Below are positions 14,329-24,229 of a DNA stretch of 64,000 bases, piece by piece. Every line of letters starts with the position of its first letter. The stretch's first letter is position 1. The position numbers and the translations under genes are program-made. Source of the stretch: Hyaloscypha bicolor E (lineage: Eukaryota > Ascomycota > Leotiomycetes > Helotiales > Hyaloscyphaceae); assembly GCF_002865645.1 (NCBI RefSeq), contig NW_020194562.1, forward strand, positions 620,001 through 684,000, read 5' to 3'. The notes under the pieces are model-generated. The model did not search any database and was not told the origin of the DNA. It saw nothing but the letters and a program-made list of their open reading frames with translations.

Positions 14329-14923
14329 AACTAAGATATTACTTTTAAAATATTTTAAAATAAGAATAAAAGGCTAGAGTTTATAATATAAGTTATATAA
14401 GATATTAAAAATATAATATTTAAACTAGATAAAAAGTAAGGTTTTATTATTTTATATTTTAAAGCTATTTTTTAAAAACTAATTATAAAATAAGCTAAAG
14501 TATTTATTATATAAAGGCTTATAATCTCGATTATTCTTTTATAATCTAATTCTTATATATCTTACTAAATTTATTATAAAGAAAGTATTTAGAGATTATA
14601 AAACTATAAATAAGCTTTTTTATTTTAACTTATTTAAGAATAAGATATTTTAATTTTATTAAGATCTAAAAGTTATTAATCTATTCTTTTTTTAAAAAGA
14701 AGATAAAGAAATTAATATAATAAATATAATTAGAATAATAGAAATAGTATTTCTCGAATATATAAATATTATTATTAATTATATAACTTCTTCTAATAAT
14801 CTAAATAAAATAATTTATATCTTTTAATAGCTCTTAATAGTCTTGCTTATAATTTGAAATTCTATTCTCTTAGTTAAGGCTATATTATAAGTAGTAAAAA
14901 GACTTACTTATACTATAATAATA
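14329..14923. other. AT-rich spacer between two LTR copies
   Basis: About 595 bp of RIP-type sequence between two direct LTR copies. It is too short for a full element, so copies A and B may bound a small non-autonomous or internally deleted element, or may be independent solo LTRs. No target duplication links them. Confidence 0.4.
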
Positions 14924-15153
14924 TACGAGCTTATAAATAAAGAAGAGGTATAAAGAAGCACTTTTAGAAGCTAATTAAAATAATTATATAGGTCTAATAC
15001 TAAGGAGAATCTAAAGATAAAGAAAGAAAAGAAGAAGACAAGAGGGAATCCCTATAAGGGCCTATATTCCCTAACTATAAGATTGCACGTCTGAAACGGG
15101 TCTGACCCTAAAGCTACGTTGCGCTAGGCTAGGCAAGCGAGCGTCCCGTGACA
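14924..15153 (+). repeat. LTR family copy B, bordering the gene island
   Basis: 230 bp in the same orientation as copy A and opposite to copy C. It starts TATAATAATATACGAGC and ends GTCCCGTGACA. The left part is AT-rich and RIP-like, while the right part from about 15060 keeps CpG and CA/TG. The RIP boundary therefore falls inside the repeat. No matching 5-bp duplication flanks it. Confidence 0.7.
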
Positions 15154-15172
15154 TCTGCCATATACTCCAACT

Positions 15173-15280
15173 ACAGTCTGGGCTAAAGCTGTAGCCGAAG
15201 CGATAACTGTCACGGCCATCGACGTTGCGGCCGCCTGCGGCAACCAGAACGTGCTGGCATTCTTTGGAAAGAAGGACTAG
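15173..15280 (+). pseudogene. Possible 3' fragment of a gene cut off by LTR copy B
   Basis: Thirty-five open codons ending in TAG start just inside the island, about 20 bp after the LTR end. The reading is alanine-rich with normal amino-acid composition and ends AFFGKKD. No start codon fits. It could be the last exon of a gene truncated by the repeat, or chance. I recognise no family. Confidence 0.25.
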
Positions 15281-15747
15281 GAATTGACATTTAGTTGGTT
15301 CAGAGTAAGCAGTTGGTAGATAGATAGATCCCTAGAGCGCTGCAACTGTGCCATTAGTGGGGGGTTAAAATATATATATCTAGCTAGTTTATACCGAGCC
15401 ATAGGCTCCAGTATGCTATAATCAGCGCTACAAGGTGCTATAGTAACCTAATGAATGAGGTGAGTTCAAAAACTCTCCTGGCCCGTAGGCTTGAATTGTA
15501 CGCGGAAGATTTACATCCAAGGCAATCAAATACCCTTTGAGCAACACTTCACCAGTACAATAACCCTCTGTTGAGCTGCTGCTTAGAGCTTCATGAGAAA
15601 GGACCGGTCCTAAAGCCGGTCTTCTGACGGTTACAGCGGCTTATATCTAACTAGTACGGCATCTACTGCATGGTGACAGACGAGGAAGCTAAACAGTCAG
15701 TCCCAGAAGAGATCTATTTGCTTACTTTCTTTCTTCTCCCTTCTGAT
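15281..15747. other. Downstream region of the kinase fusion gene
   Basis: Normal-GC sequence between the possible gene fragment and the stop codon at 15748. Presumably 3' untranslated and intergenic DNA. I see no gene or repeat in it. Confidence 0.4.
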
Positions 15748-18700
15748 TCACTCTGTGTACTTCCTTACAAGCAGCGCTATAAGGATTGTTATGACCAAGA
15801 GGTGCCAGTTATCGTGCAGCCACCTGCCTACCCCCTCACACTGGAGCATGAGTACCTGGATCGTCACCACGGGCTGCGACTCCTGGGCATCTACCTTCAG
15901 CGCGGGGTCGGCTGCCGCACTATCCTTGTTACCAAAGACTCGGGCATCTGCCGCCAGCTTCCTGTCATTCTCCTGGTCATTCCCCGGGGCCAGTAGCGCA
16001 TCATCCTTGCCGTCCAAAACTTGAGCGTCCACCAAGTTCCTCTTATTCACCTGGACGTTCCCCGGAACCGGTAGCGCATCGTCGTGATTGTCAAAGACTT
16101 GGGCACCCGTTGTCGGCTTCCTGTTATTCGCCCGGACCTTCTCTTGGGCTTGCGGCACATCATCCTGATTTTCAACTTGGGCATCCACCACGGGCTTCCT
16201 GTTATTCACCTGGACATTTTCTGGGGCCGGTGGCGCATCGTCCTCATCGTCAAAAATGTGGACATTGTCCGCCAACTTCCTCCTCCTCTCCTGGCCGTTT
16301 CCAGGGTTAGGCGGCACAGGGCTGGGGACAGGCAGAGCGCCCTCGTCTCCAAACGGTAATAAGGGGTCTCCCAGAGCTTCTGCTATCCCCACCGCCGCCA
16401 CCAGCTCTCTCCCGGCGGGGTCCTCGTGATTTATCGGGATGCCAGGGGCAGCAGGCACCGGCGGCCCGTCCTCTCCCTCTCCCTCTTCCTCCAACTCTGC
16501 CTCCGCCACTGCCTCCACTTCTGCCTCCTCATCCTCTTCCTCCGCCACTGCCTCCACCACTGCCTCCTCCTCGTCTTCTTCCTCCTCTTCCCCAACAGCT
16601 GCAGGCATCTTCGTCAGCTGTTTCTCGCTCTTGCGCTTCGCCCCGAAGATGACGGCGCCGACGCCCGGGGCCGGTAAGGTGTCGCTCTTCTTCTTGTCTC
16701 CTTTGCGCTTGCAGAGGTGTTGGGGTTGCTTGGGACATTTCGTTCTGTCCGCCAGGCAAGCCTGCTTGCAGGGCTCGAATAACTCGGCGTCCGTAAACTT
16801 CCACGCAATGTCGTCAATCAGCCGCCACACGTCCAGGTTGCCGTTCTTCTCGGCCAGGCTGCGCAGGCACTCGACATAGGCGACGAGATAGTTGCGCTTG
16901 AAGCCGCCGGGCACGGGCTGCCACTGGCCGCACACCAGCTCGGCGCTCGCGCCCACGGGGACGATCACCTGCTCCATGCCGCGGCCCAGGAAGACGGGCA
17001 CGTACCGGGTGAGCCGGAGCCACGACGGCTTCTGCTTCCAGGTGAAGACGTTGCCGTCGCGCCGGGCGTCGCGCCGCCGCGACACGGACCAGCTGTCGGT
17101 GAGATCGAGCCAGTCCCAGCCGGGCATGGGCGTCTGGCCCAGCCGAACCGACGGCCCGGCTTCCTCGTCGGCTTCGGCGTTCTGGACCACGCGGTTATGG
17201 ATGGCCGTGTATATCTTCTTGATTTCGCCCTCCGCATCGATAGGCTTCGCTTTTTTCCGTCGCTCTCTCTCTTTGGCTTCATCTGGGTCGCCTTCCGGCT
17301 CCGGCTCCGGCTCCGGCTCCTTCTCAGCGTTCTTGACTGCCTCGTCCCAGAGGGCGGCATACGGAATCGCCTTGCCCGTTTTCTTCGCCTCGCGGAAGGC
17401 CCAGTAGTTGTACGCCTCGTGGATTAGAGACAGCTGAGGCACCATCCACCCGCGCTCTTGGCCGAGCTCCGTTTCGAAGAGGATGATGGGCTCTTTGGCG
17501 GAGTGATCCAAGATATCCTTCAGCGACATGCCCTTGATGTCGGCGACCGAGTACTTCAGCCCTGCCTTGAACTTCAGCACTGTCGTAATCGACGCCATCA
17601 GGTGACCCAAGACGCTGCCTCCCAGAGTCGCACTGCTCGGCGCCGCCTCTGCGGGGGGCTTTTCAAACCTGGCCCCGGACGTTCGGTATCTCTTGTACAG
17701 GCGAAGGCGGGATTCAGTACCGAGCTGCACCGCCACTTGGCTACAGTAGCCAACGATGGCCGTGGCGTTTGCTAGGGTCTCTGGTTTGACGCCTACTAGC
17801 CAGCCAGCGCTCTCATCCTCTGCAAAGCTCGGGTGGTTGGGATCCTCGCCTAGGGCCTTTCGGGAGAGGTGCCACTGAACCGTGTTCTCCTGGCTGTCAT
17901 ACTTGGTAGGATAGAGTCGCCAGCGGATACCATCCAGGTACGTGCCCGCATCGGCCTCGTCGTCGTCCTCGAGCGTCACGTCCTGCATGATCTCCGCCAG
18001 CTCGACAATGATGCCGAGTGGGACTTGAAGACCAAACATGTCCGGAACAAGCGGTACAGGAAAGCCGTCGGCCACCACGGTGCTAGGAAAGAGGGCGGTC
18101 CAGCATATTCCGGGGCCACTGTCCTTCAGTTCGTCAAGCTGTTCGAGCTGGATGCTGAATGCTGACGAGGTGGCCGTGAATCGCGCGGTAGAGGACGAGA
18201 GCTTGTTGGATCTTGGTGGCAGTCGGAAAGTGACCGCAATCCAGACCAGGAGCTGTGCCATAGCTGGAACCTGCGATGCCTCACCAGAAAACGTGATAGT
18301 CGATGTAATGGTTGGCTCGTCGCTGGTAGCAGGAAGATGAATCTTGAAGGCCCCAACATTTTGATCTGCGGCTACAGTCAGTGGGATCAGGGACTCAGCG
18401 AATGTCAAGCAATACGCCTAGTGTCAGCCAGCGCTATAAATCTTCAACCGAACCACTTGGTACAGTTAAGCGCAACAGGCTGGGATGAGATGTCCAATTC
18501 GGGGAGATAGAGGTGATGAGATGCTCACCCAGTGGCCCTGCTGGTGAGGTTGCCCCCAAGGCACTCGACAGCGTCTCCAAGAATTCTGTGCCGAGCTCAC
18601 CCCACGTGTAGCTCACATACTCTCCGCAAGAGGTCGCCCACGCATGGGATGCATCGCCCGAGATGGTGAAAACGGAGCTCAGGGCTGCGTCGCCGTCGAG

Positions 18701-21105
18701 CTCGGTCTCAATGCAACGACGAAGTTCCCATTGCAGGTTAAATGTCGCCTCGACTATGTCACTGCCTTCCAGGAATCCTCCACCCAAAGTCTGGGCGGCT
18801 TCTTTAATCTCCTCCATCACCTGCTTCCGTAGTGGCAGTCTGTCTGCGGCATCGGACCCGCCGTCTGATGGCTGAAGCCCCTCTGGGTCAGTTCTGAGCG
18901 AGCCGTCCTCTGCAGGAGATTTGATGAGTGAGGAGTTGTTTCGTGGGGGCTCGCCAGACCTGGGGTGGTTTGGCGATCTTGGCTGAAGCCCCGGCTTAGC
19001 TTGGCCAAGCAACTGTATAGAGCGCCTTCCCCGGATTCGCATAGATCGCTGGAGCGACAAAGATATTGCCAAGGTCGTCTTGCCGACGACCCGAGCTTGC
19101 TCCATTTGCTCCTGGGCTAACATTCTGGGAACTTCATTGTTTATCTCGACTGTTACGGATGACTCGACTCGTTTCTGGGGCTCCGACCACGACGCTGGCT
19201 TCACAAGGTAATCTGGGTCACCAACCTTGCTATTAATCGATTTGAGGCGCTCAACCAGCTCGGGGGCGTAAATCCTATGCAGCCGAGCCACCTCCGTCTT
19301 AGTAGCCGTTATGTACTCAGGTACGGGGTCTCCTTTGGAACCGTCAATTCCGGCCACGTGAGCTGTTAAATTTATATCGCCCGCGTCCGCAGATACGGAA
19401 GCTCTGTCCGAAGCCTGGACGATGAGCATGTCATGTTCTATCAGATCCAGCAACTTGTGGATGTAGCTAGAACAGCGTGGATCAGCGTGGAGAGCCGAAA
19501 TCTTCTATTCGCGCGGTTGTGTCAGAATCTCGTACATGTTGAACGAAATGGCGGCGTTGAGGACTGGTGGCATATCTTGGAGAAGGACGTACCCGCGTCA
19601 CTTGTTCTTTGACCTTGATTACAGAAGGCTTCTCTGGTCCTGTATGGTTCAGTACTTTGAAAAAGGCATCCTCAAAATGGTCCACCATATTTGACATTCT
19701 GTCTGCTGAAAAGGCGGTGACACCATCGATTCCGTCGAAGACCCAGCAGACCATTTCAAGGAGGACACAGCCAAAACTCCAGATATCCCAGGTCCGCGAC
19801 CTGGGTCTATCAATGAAATCGAATTCCGGAGGGCGGTACGTGGCAGTAACGGCCAAGGCCTTAGTTAGGTTAGTGTGTCGGCGGTAGATGGTGGAGGCAC
19901 CGAAATCAGAGAGTACCAGGCGTCCAGAAGATGTCTCGGAGGATGTCTCAATTGGGTACCAGAGAATATTAGAAGGCTTGACGTCTCCATGTATGCCAAA
20001 TACGTCCTCTTCCGGGTTTTGGACAAACTTCAGGGCCTCTGCGAGACCCAGGATTTGAGCCGCGAGCCACTGGAGGCCGCGGGTGTCTGGCGCAGTTGGC
20101 TGAGCGAGCGAGCCAGGGACAACTCTCCAGTAGGTGGGCAGGCTGCCTTTTGCAAGCGGGAAAACGATGTGAAGCCGCCCATTCTGTTCGTAAGTTGTGA
20201 GGATTGTAACGAGGTGGCGATTGTGAAAAGCCCCATTGAACCTCCGGAGGGCAGAAACCTCCCGCCAGAAATCCTGTTTGGTAACGGCTTCGCCGCTATA
20301 GAGCTGCTTAACAGCGAAGACTCGGGACTGGATTGAAATCTTGATGGGGAATTAGTGAACATCAGCTTGTGCAGCCTCGCCATCCGTTGCAATTACATAC
20401 GTCATTGAGTAGCCTTTGAAAGTTATGTGACAGAGGGTCGATGATTACAGAGACAATCTCCCCAAAAGCTCCAGTCATGGGAGCCAGAGATCGCGTGTCG
20501 TCCGCCTCCAAAAAAGGTAGAATGTCTTGTTCGTCAAGTCTATAATGATGCACTGTATCGATTGTAGGCTCTTCGAAGAATTTCGTCTTTACCGAGAATT
20601 GTTCCCGCAAGAAGGACCTTTTTAAGAATGGTCTCCAGAGAAGCAAACAGCCCAGAGATGTCGCCCTGCCGTTGGCTAGGATTGCTGAGTGCTCCTCGTC
20701 GATCTCTAGCGGAAGATCAGCGTCGGTTACACCAGAGTCTACGAAGTCGAGAATGTCCTGTAGTCTGTCGAGGAGGAGGAGGATAGCGAGGATTCGGAGA
20801 CGTCGTTGGCCTTCATCCCGAAGAGCAACTACTTCATTATGCCGTATAGGTTCCTCCAAGCCGGGTGCGACTTCTGCCGACTCGTATATAGGCCCAATCA
20901 TGTCAACGGTGAAGTTTGAGGGCCTGCCGTTAAGAAATATTGTTAGAGACTGTAGAACATGGTCGATGCGATCCCGAGTCAATAGCCGGCACAGGATCCC
21001 AAAGGGCCAAAATAATTCGCCATTCTTTGCCCTCTTTGCGGAATGCATCAAAAGCTCCCCAAGATCTGTGGCGCCAGCGTCGGAGTCCGAAAAGGTTGCT
21101 CGCAT
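15748..21105 (-). CDS. Protein kinase fused to a very long C-terminal region with terminal membrane anchor (predicted 1,720 aa)
   Basis: Four exons join in frame: 21105-20401, 20339-19593, 19504-18464 and 18417-15748. The introns are 61, 88 and 46 nt, all phase 0, with GTATGT or GTAC donors. The N-terminal domain (1-210) has an ILAILLLLDRLQDILDF helix of a type I associate with fungal kinase-like proteins. The kinase follows: glycine loop GAFGEI (212), FAVKQL with Lys246, HGDVKPSNIL with Asp354, DFG at 380-382, then RPPEF and DIWSFGCVLLE. HRD is replaced by HGD, otherwise the catalytic residues are present. After a helix LLDLIEHDML, residues about 500-1450 match nothing I know. Then come an EPEPEPE tract, a long Glu/Ala acidic run (about 1460-1510), roughly five 26-residue repeats, and a hydrophobic C-terminal segment LLVITILIALLVRKYTE suggesting a tail anchor. 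Likely a membrane-attached signalling or defence protein; this is inference. Confidence 0.75.
15900..16290 (-). repeat. In-frame minisatellite, about 78-bp unit, inside the kinase fusion gene
   Basis: About five imperfect copies of a 26-codon unit encode variants of PGNVQVNNRK followed by DAQV and DDA. The unit length is a multiple of three, so copy number can change without breaking the frame. Copies diverge from one another, so it is not a recent assembly duplication. Confidence 0.6.
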
Positions 21106-21790
21106 GGTCGCGGTTATGAGTTAATATCAGAATAGCTCTAGAAAGTCACAGAAAAAGCGATGTCAGGTAGCAAGGAGCAATGGACCGGGCCTTGGCAACA
21201 GTATTTGAGGATGGGGGTAGGAGCGGGAGAGCAAAGCAAGTCGTGAGGCAGATTCTGGGACTGAGAACCACGGAACTACCGTACCCCGCTTCTCATGGAC
21301 TGTCTGGACTAGGTGCGCTTTTTTTTTCTACGGGCTCACAAGCTATGGCGGTTGCAGGTGGCTGGCTACACCCAATCGCGGACCGCCTATGATACAAAGT
21401 ACTGTACTTTGTATGCTGTGCAATGTTACATGGTCCAATCGGCCAATTGCTGCAGACGAAGCCAGTGGAGCTCCTGTACAGTATATGCAGGAGCCTGATA
21501 ATCAAACCGCACCGCAGTGTAGCAGGCAGGTAGCTGATAGTGGAAACTTCTAGAAGAACACGTGAGATATAAAACGCATATAGTGATAATAAGTGATTTT
21601 GTCGCACGAGCACCCCGCGTGCTCACGTGGGTCGCTCCTGCCTGGCCAACCAGAAGCTCTCTTAGTAAGCTGAACGTACTGGCACGTATTTATACGCTCG
21701 TCAGGCTTCGCTTTTCTTCCTCTCTTTAGAACTAGACAATACAAACGATCTGATGCGAATACTACGCTCTGCTCACTCGCAACTGAACAT
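21106..21790. promoter_or_regulatory. Upstream region of the kinase fusion gene, reaching LTR copy C
   Basis: About 685 bp of normal-GC DNA between the proposed start codon at 21105 and the LTR. It should contain the promoter. I can name no specific site. No credible gene is seen on either strand. Confidence 0.35.
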
Positions 21791-22268
21791 TGTCACGGGA
21801 CGTTCGCTTACCTAGCCCTGCGCCGCCTGGCTTCTATACTATACCCAATTCGGACGTGCAATCTTATGAGCAAGGGAAATAAGATCTCAGGCCGTTCTCT
21901 CTTCTCTTCTTCTTTTCTCTCTTTATCTTTAGATTCTCCTTAGTATTAGACTAATAGGATTACTCTAATTAGCTTTTAAAAGTACTTCTTTATACCTGTG
22001 ACGGCAGGAACAAAGCAATGGAACGATGCTCAAAGATCTATGATTCCAATGTCCTACAGAATCTAAAGCTAAGGAGAGAAGGAGTGAGGTGTGGCAGTGG
22101 ATAAGTAGGTATGGCCAAAACCACTGAAACGCCGAGCTTTGGAAGCGAGCTTGGTTTGAACCATAGCTTGGAACCTTAGCTGAAACCAACCCCTTTGGCT
22201 GAAACCAACCATGTGACACCAGCCGTTACAATACCGCTTCTTTACCTGTAAGCTCGTGTATTATTATA
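21791..22268 (-). repeat. LTR family copy C, inverted relative to A and B, split by a nested LTR
   Basis: Starts TGTCACGGGACGTTCGC, the reverse complement of the end of copy B, and ends GCTCGTGTATTATTATA, the reverse complement of its start. Without the 239-bp insertion and duplicated target it is 239 bp, close to the 230 bp of copy B. No 5-bp duplication flanks it. Both B and C therefore point their 3' ends at the kinase gene. Confidence 0.75.
21997..22230. repeat. Nested solo LTR, 234 bp, with ATACC target duplication
   Basis: Begins TGTGACGGCAG and ends CAGCCGTTACA, so the ends are TG...CA with TGTGACGG/CCGTTACA near-perfect inverted repeats. ATACC occurs on both sides (21992-21996 and 22231-22235), exactly where copies A and B of the host LTR run on uninterrupted. 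The insert has normal composition and no reading frame of note. Confidence 0.85.
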
Positions 22269-24199
22269 GAAAGTTATTACTAGAGGTATAAGTATATAAA
22301 GAGACTCTTTAGAATAAGGATATAGCTAAAGTAAAGTAATAAACGCAGAGTACTAAGCTTAGATAAACTTATTAAAGGCGAAGTATATCGTGCTATTAGT
22401 AACTTATATAAAGAAGTACTTCTCTTAAGTCTTTAACTTAACTTCACGGAAAACCTTTCCTTAAATAATTTAAGAGATAATAATATATGTAAATAAAGAG
22501 ATAGCTGCTATAAAGTAGTATTTAAAAGAAGGTTATTAAATCTAGATTAATATTAATACAGAGATTAAGAAGTAAAAGTATTAACTAATAATCTTAAGTA
22601 AAGGTAATTAAGCTCTAGTAAAATCCTTAATATAGCTCGATAAGTAGCGTATTACCTCTAGGCTAAATATTAATAAATATAAGTTAATTACGAAGAGAGG
22701 ATAGCTAGATCTAGGATATAGTATAAATTAGTTAAAGAGGAAATTAAGGAAGATAAGCGGTTATTAGATATAATATTAAGACATATATACTATAATAAGC
22801 CTAAAGACTCTTTAAGTAAGAGAAGTAAAGAAAGGAGGATAAGAATAGTAAGGAAAATCTAGAAGCGGCTATTAGGTATCTTATAACTCTTATAATACTA
22901 TTTACTAAATAGTAAACCTATAGCCAGATTATAACCCCTCTTACTTTCTATCTTATAAGCTAACTAGAATAGTTAATATAACTCAAATGGTAGACAAGCC
23001 CTACTAAGTCGCTAAGATACTTTTTGTGAAGCACGTAATAGCAGTGTAGTGTACAAGTAGTCAAGGTAAGTATGCTGCAGAGTGACGCTTGCAAGTGTAA
23101 CTGATTCCAAGAATTGATTCCAGCAAAAGACTAATCGATGCCCCTTTCCAAAGCTAGGAGCGTCTCCCTATATATTCCCTAGTGCTTAGCCAAGCATGCG
23201 AAACCCTTTACTTAATTAGGAAATGCGATCCCATGCGATCCATACGATTCCGATCGCAAGCTTTACCCCAAATAGGAAACTAGATCCACGACATCTGACA
23301 CCTGTCCATGCGCCATCACGTGTGCCCATCACACTTTTAGAGGAAGAGAATAAGGAAGTGAAGTTATTAGTACGTAAGCAAAACTCGCTCTAATTAGCCG
23401 GTTTATTAGTTAATAGGACGAGATACTAGACGTCTAGAAAAGCGTTAGTTAGAGCCGTTCTAGGGTGGAATTCACTTGCTTATGCGATTTATTAATATAT
23501 TAACTTTAATAAGTGTTTTATTAATAACTAACTAATATTCTCTATATAAACTAAGTATATAGATTTGAGATATAGGTCTCTGCTCTCTAGATACTAAAAA
23601 ATTATCAAGATTAATATATATTTAGTGGTTTTATATAGTGTAGAAGTAATGATCTAAATAATATGAAATGGCAAAAGCGAATTTTTTAAGCAGAGCTCTT
23701 AGCGACGATGTGCCTAACGCAGCCGCGCAGATGAGGTACCTGGTTTTCCTAGGCTTCCGCACGTAAAAGTAAGTCACTTTGTTTCCGAGTCCGGTTTTTG
23801 TTATTTCAGACTTGGGAGTCCGGTTTTAGTCATTTGACGTTTTTATTTTCCTTGCCAGAATATTAAGCCCAGACATAAAGTTAACTTGGATAATATCTGA
23901 TCTGGGATTATTCGCCATAGTGTCAGGCCATGTGTACGTAAATATGGCGTTGGCTTCTCGAGATAGGTAGGAACAAGATAGAAGCGATGTTGAACTTTGG
24001 AAAGGGGACGGCGTTAAACTACGAGTCACGTGCTATTTTACGGGAATCCAAAATCTGCTCCGCAAGAAACTATAAGGGAACAGAAGCGGATTCCCAGGCA
24101 AAATTCGGTAAGGAAACTGTAGCCAGGCACGCAGGAGGCCAAAATGGGTCCCATATTATGGTGCGCTGGCTGACTCACGGGTGCCCAGGATGATCAAGA
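22269..24199. other. Decayed intergenic DNA, no gene seen
   Basis: 22269-22960 is AT-rich and RIP-like with traces of decayed repeat. 22985-23340 has normal GC without a frame. Around 23370-23490 two arms sharing AAGCAA and CTCTAA elements in opposite orientation make a weak foldback. 23640-24190 holds only short chance frames. Confidence 0.5.
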
Positions 24200-24200
24200 T

Positions 24201-24229
24201 ACAGTCGGTCCGATCCAAAAGCAACAAAT
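24201..24229 (+). repeat. Left terminal inverted repeat of the DNA transposon
   Basis: 29 bp, from ACAGTCGGTC to GCAACAAAT, the exact reverse complement of 27359-27387. The outermost base is part of the TA target. Confidence 0.9.

Noticed and set aside
14091..15153. Copies A and B as a small complete LTR element
   Set aside because: Flanks TCTAA and TCTGC do not match as a duplication after RIP, and the 595-bp interior has no features, so pairing is not supported.
16892..17407. 171-codon plus-strand frame
   Set aside because: Antisense to the GC-rich part of the kinase fusion gene; Ser/Arg-rich shadow.
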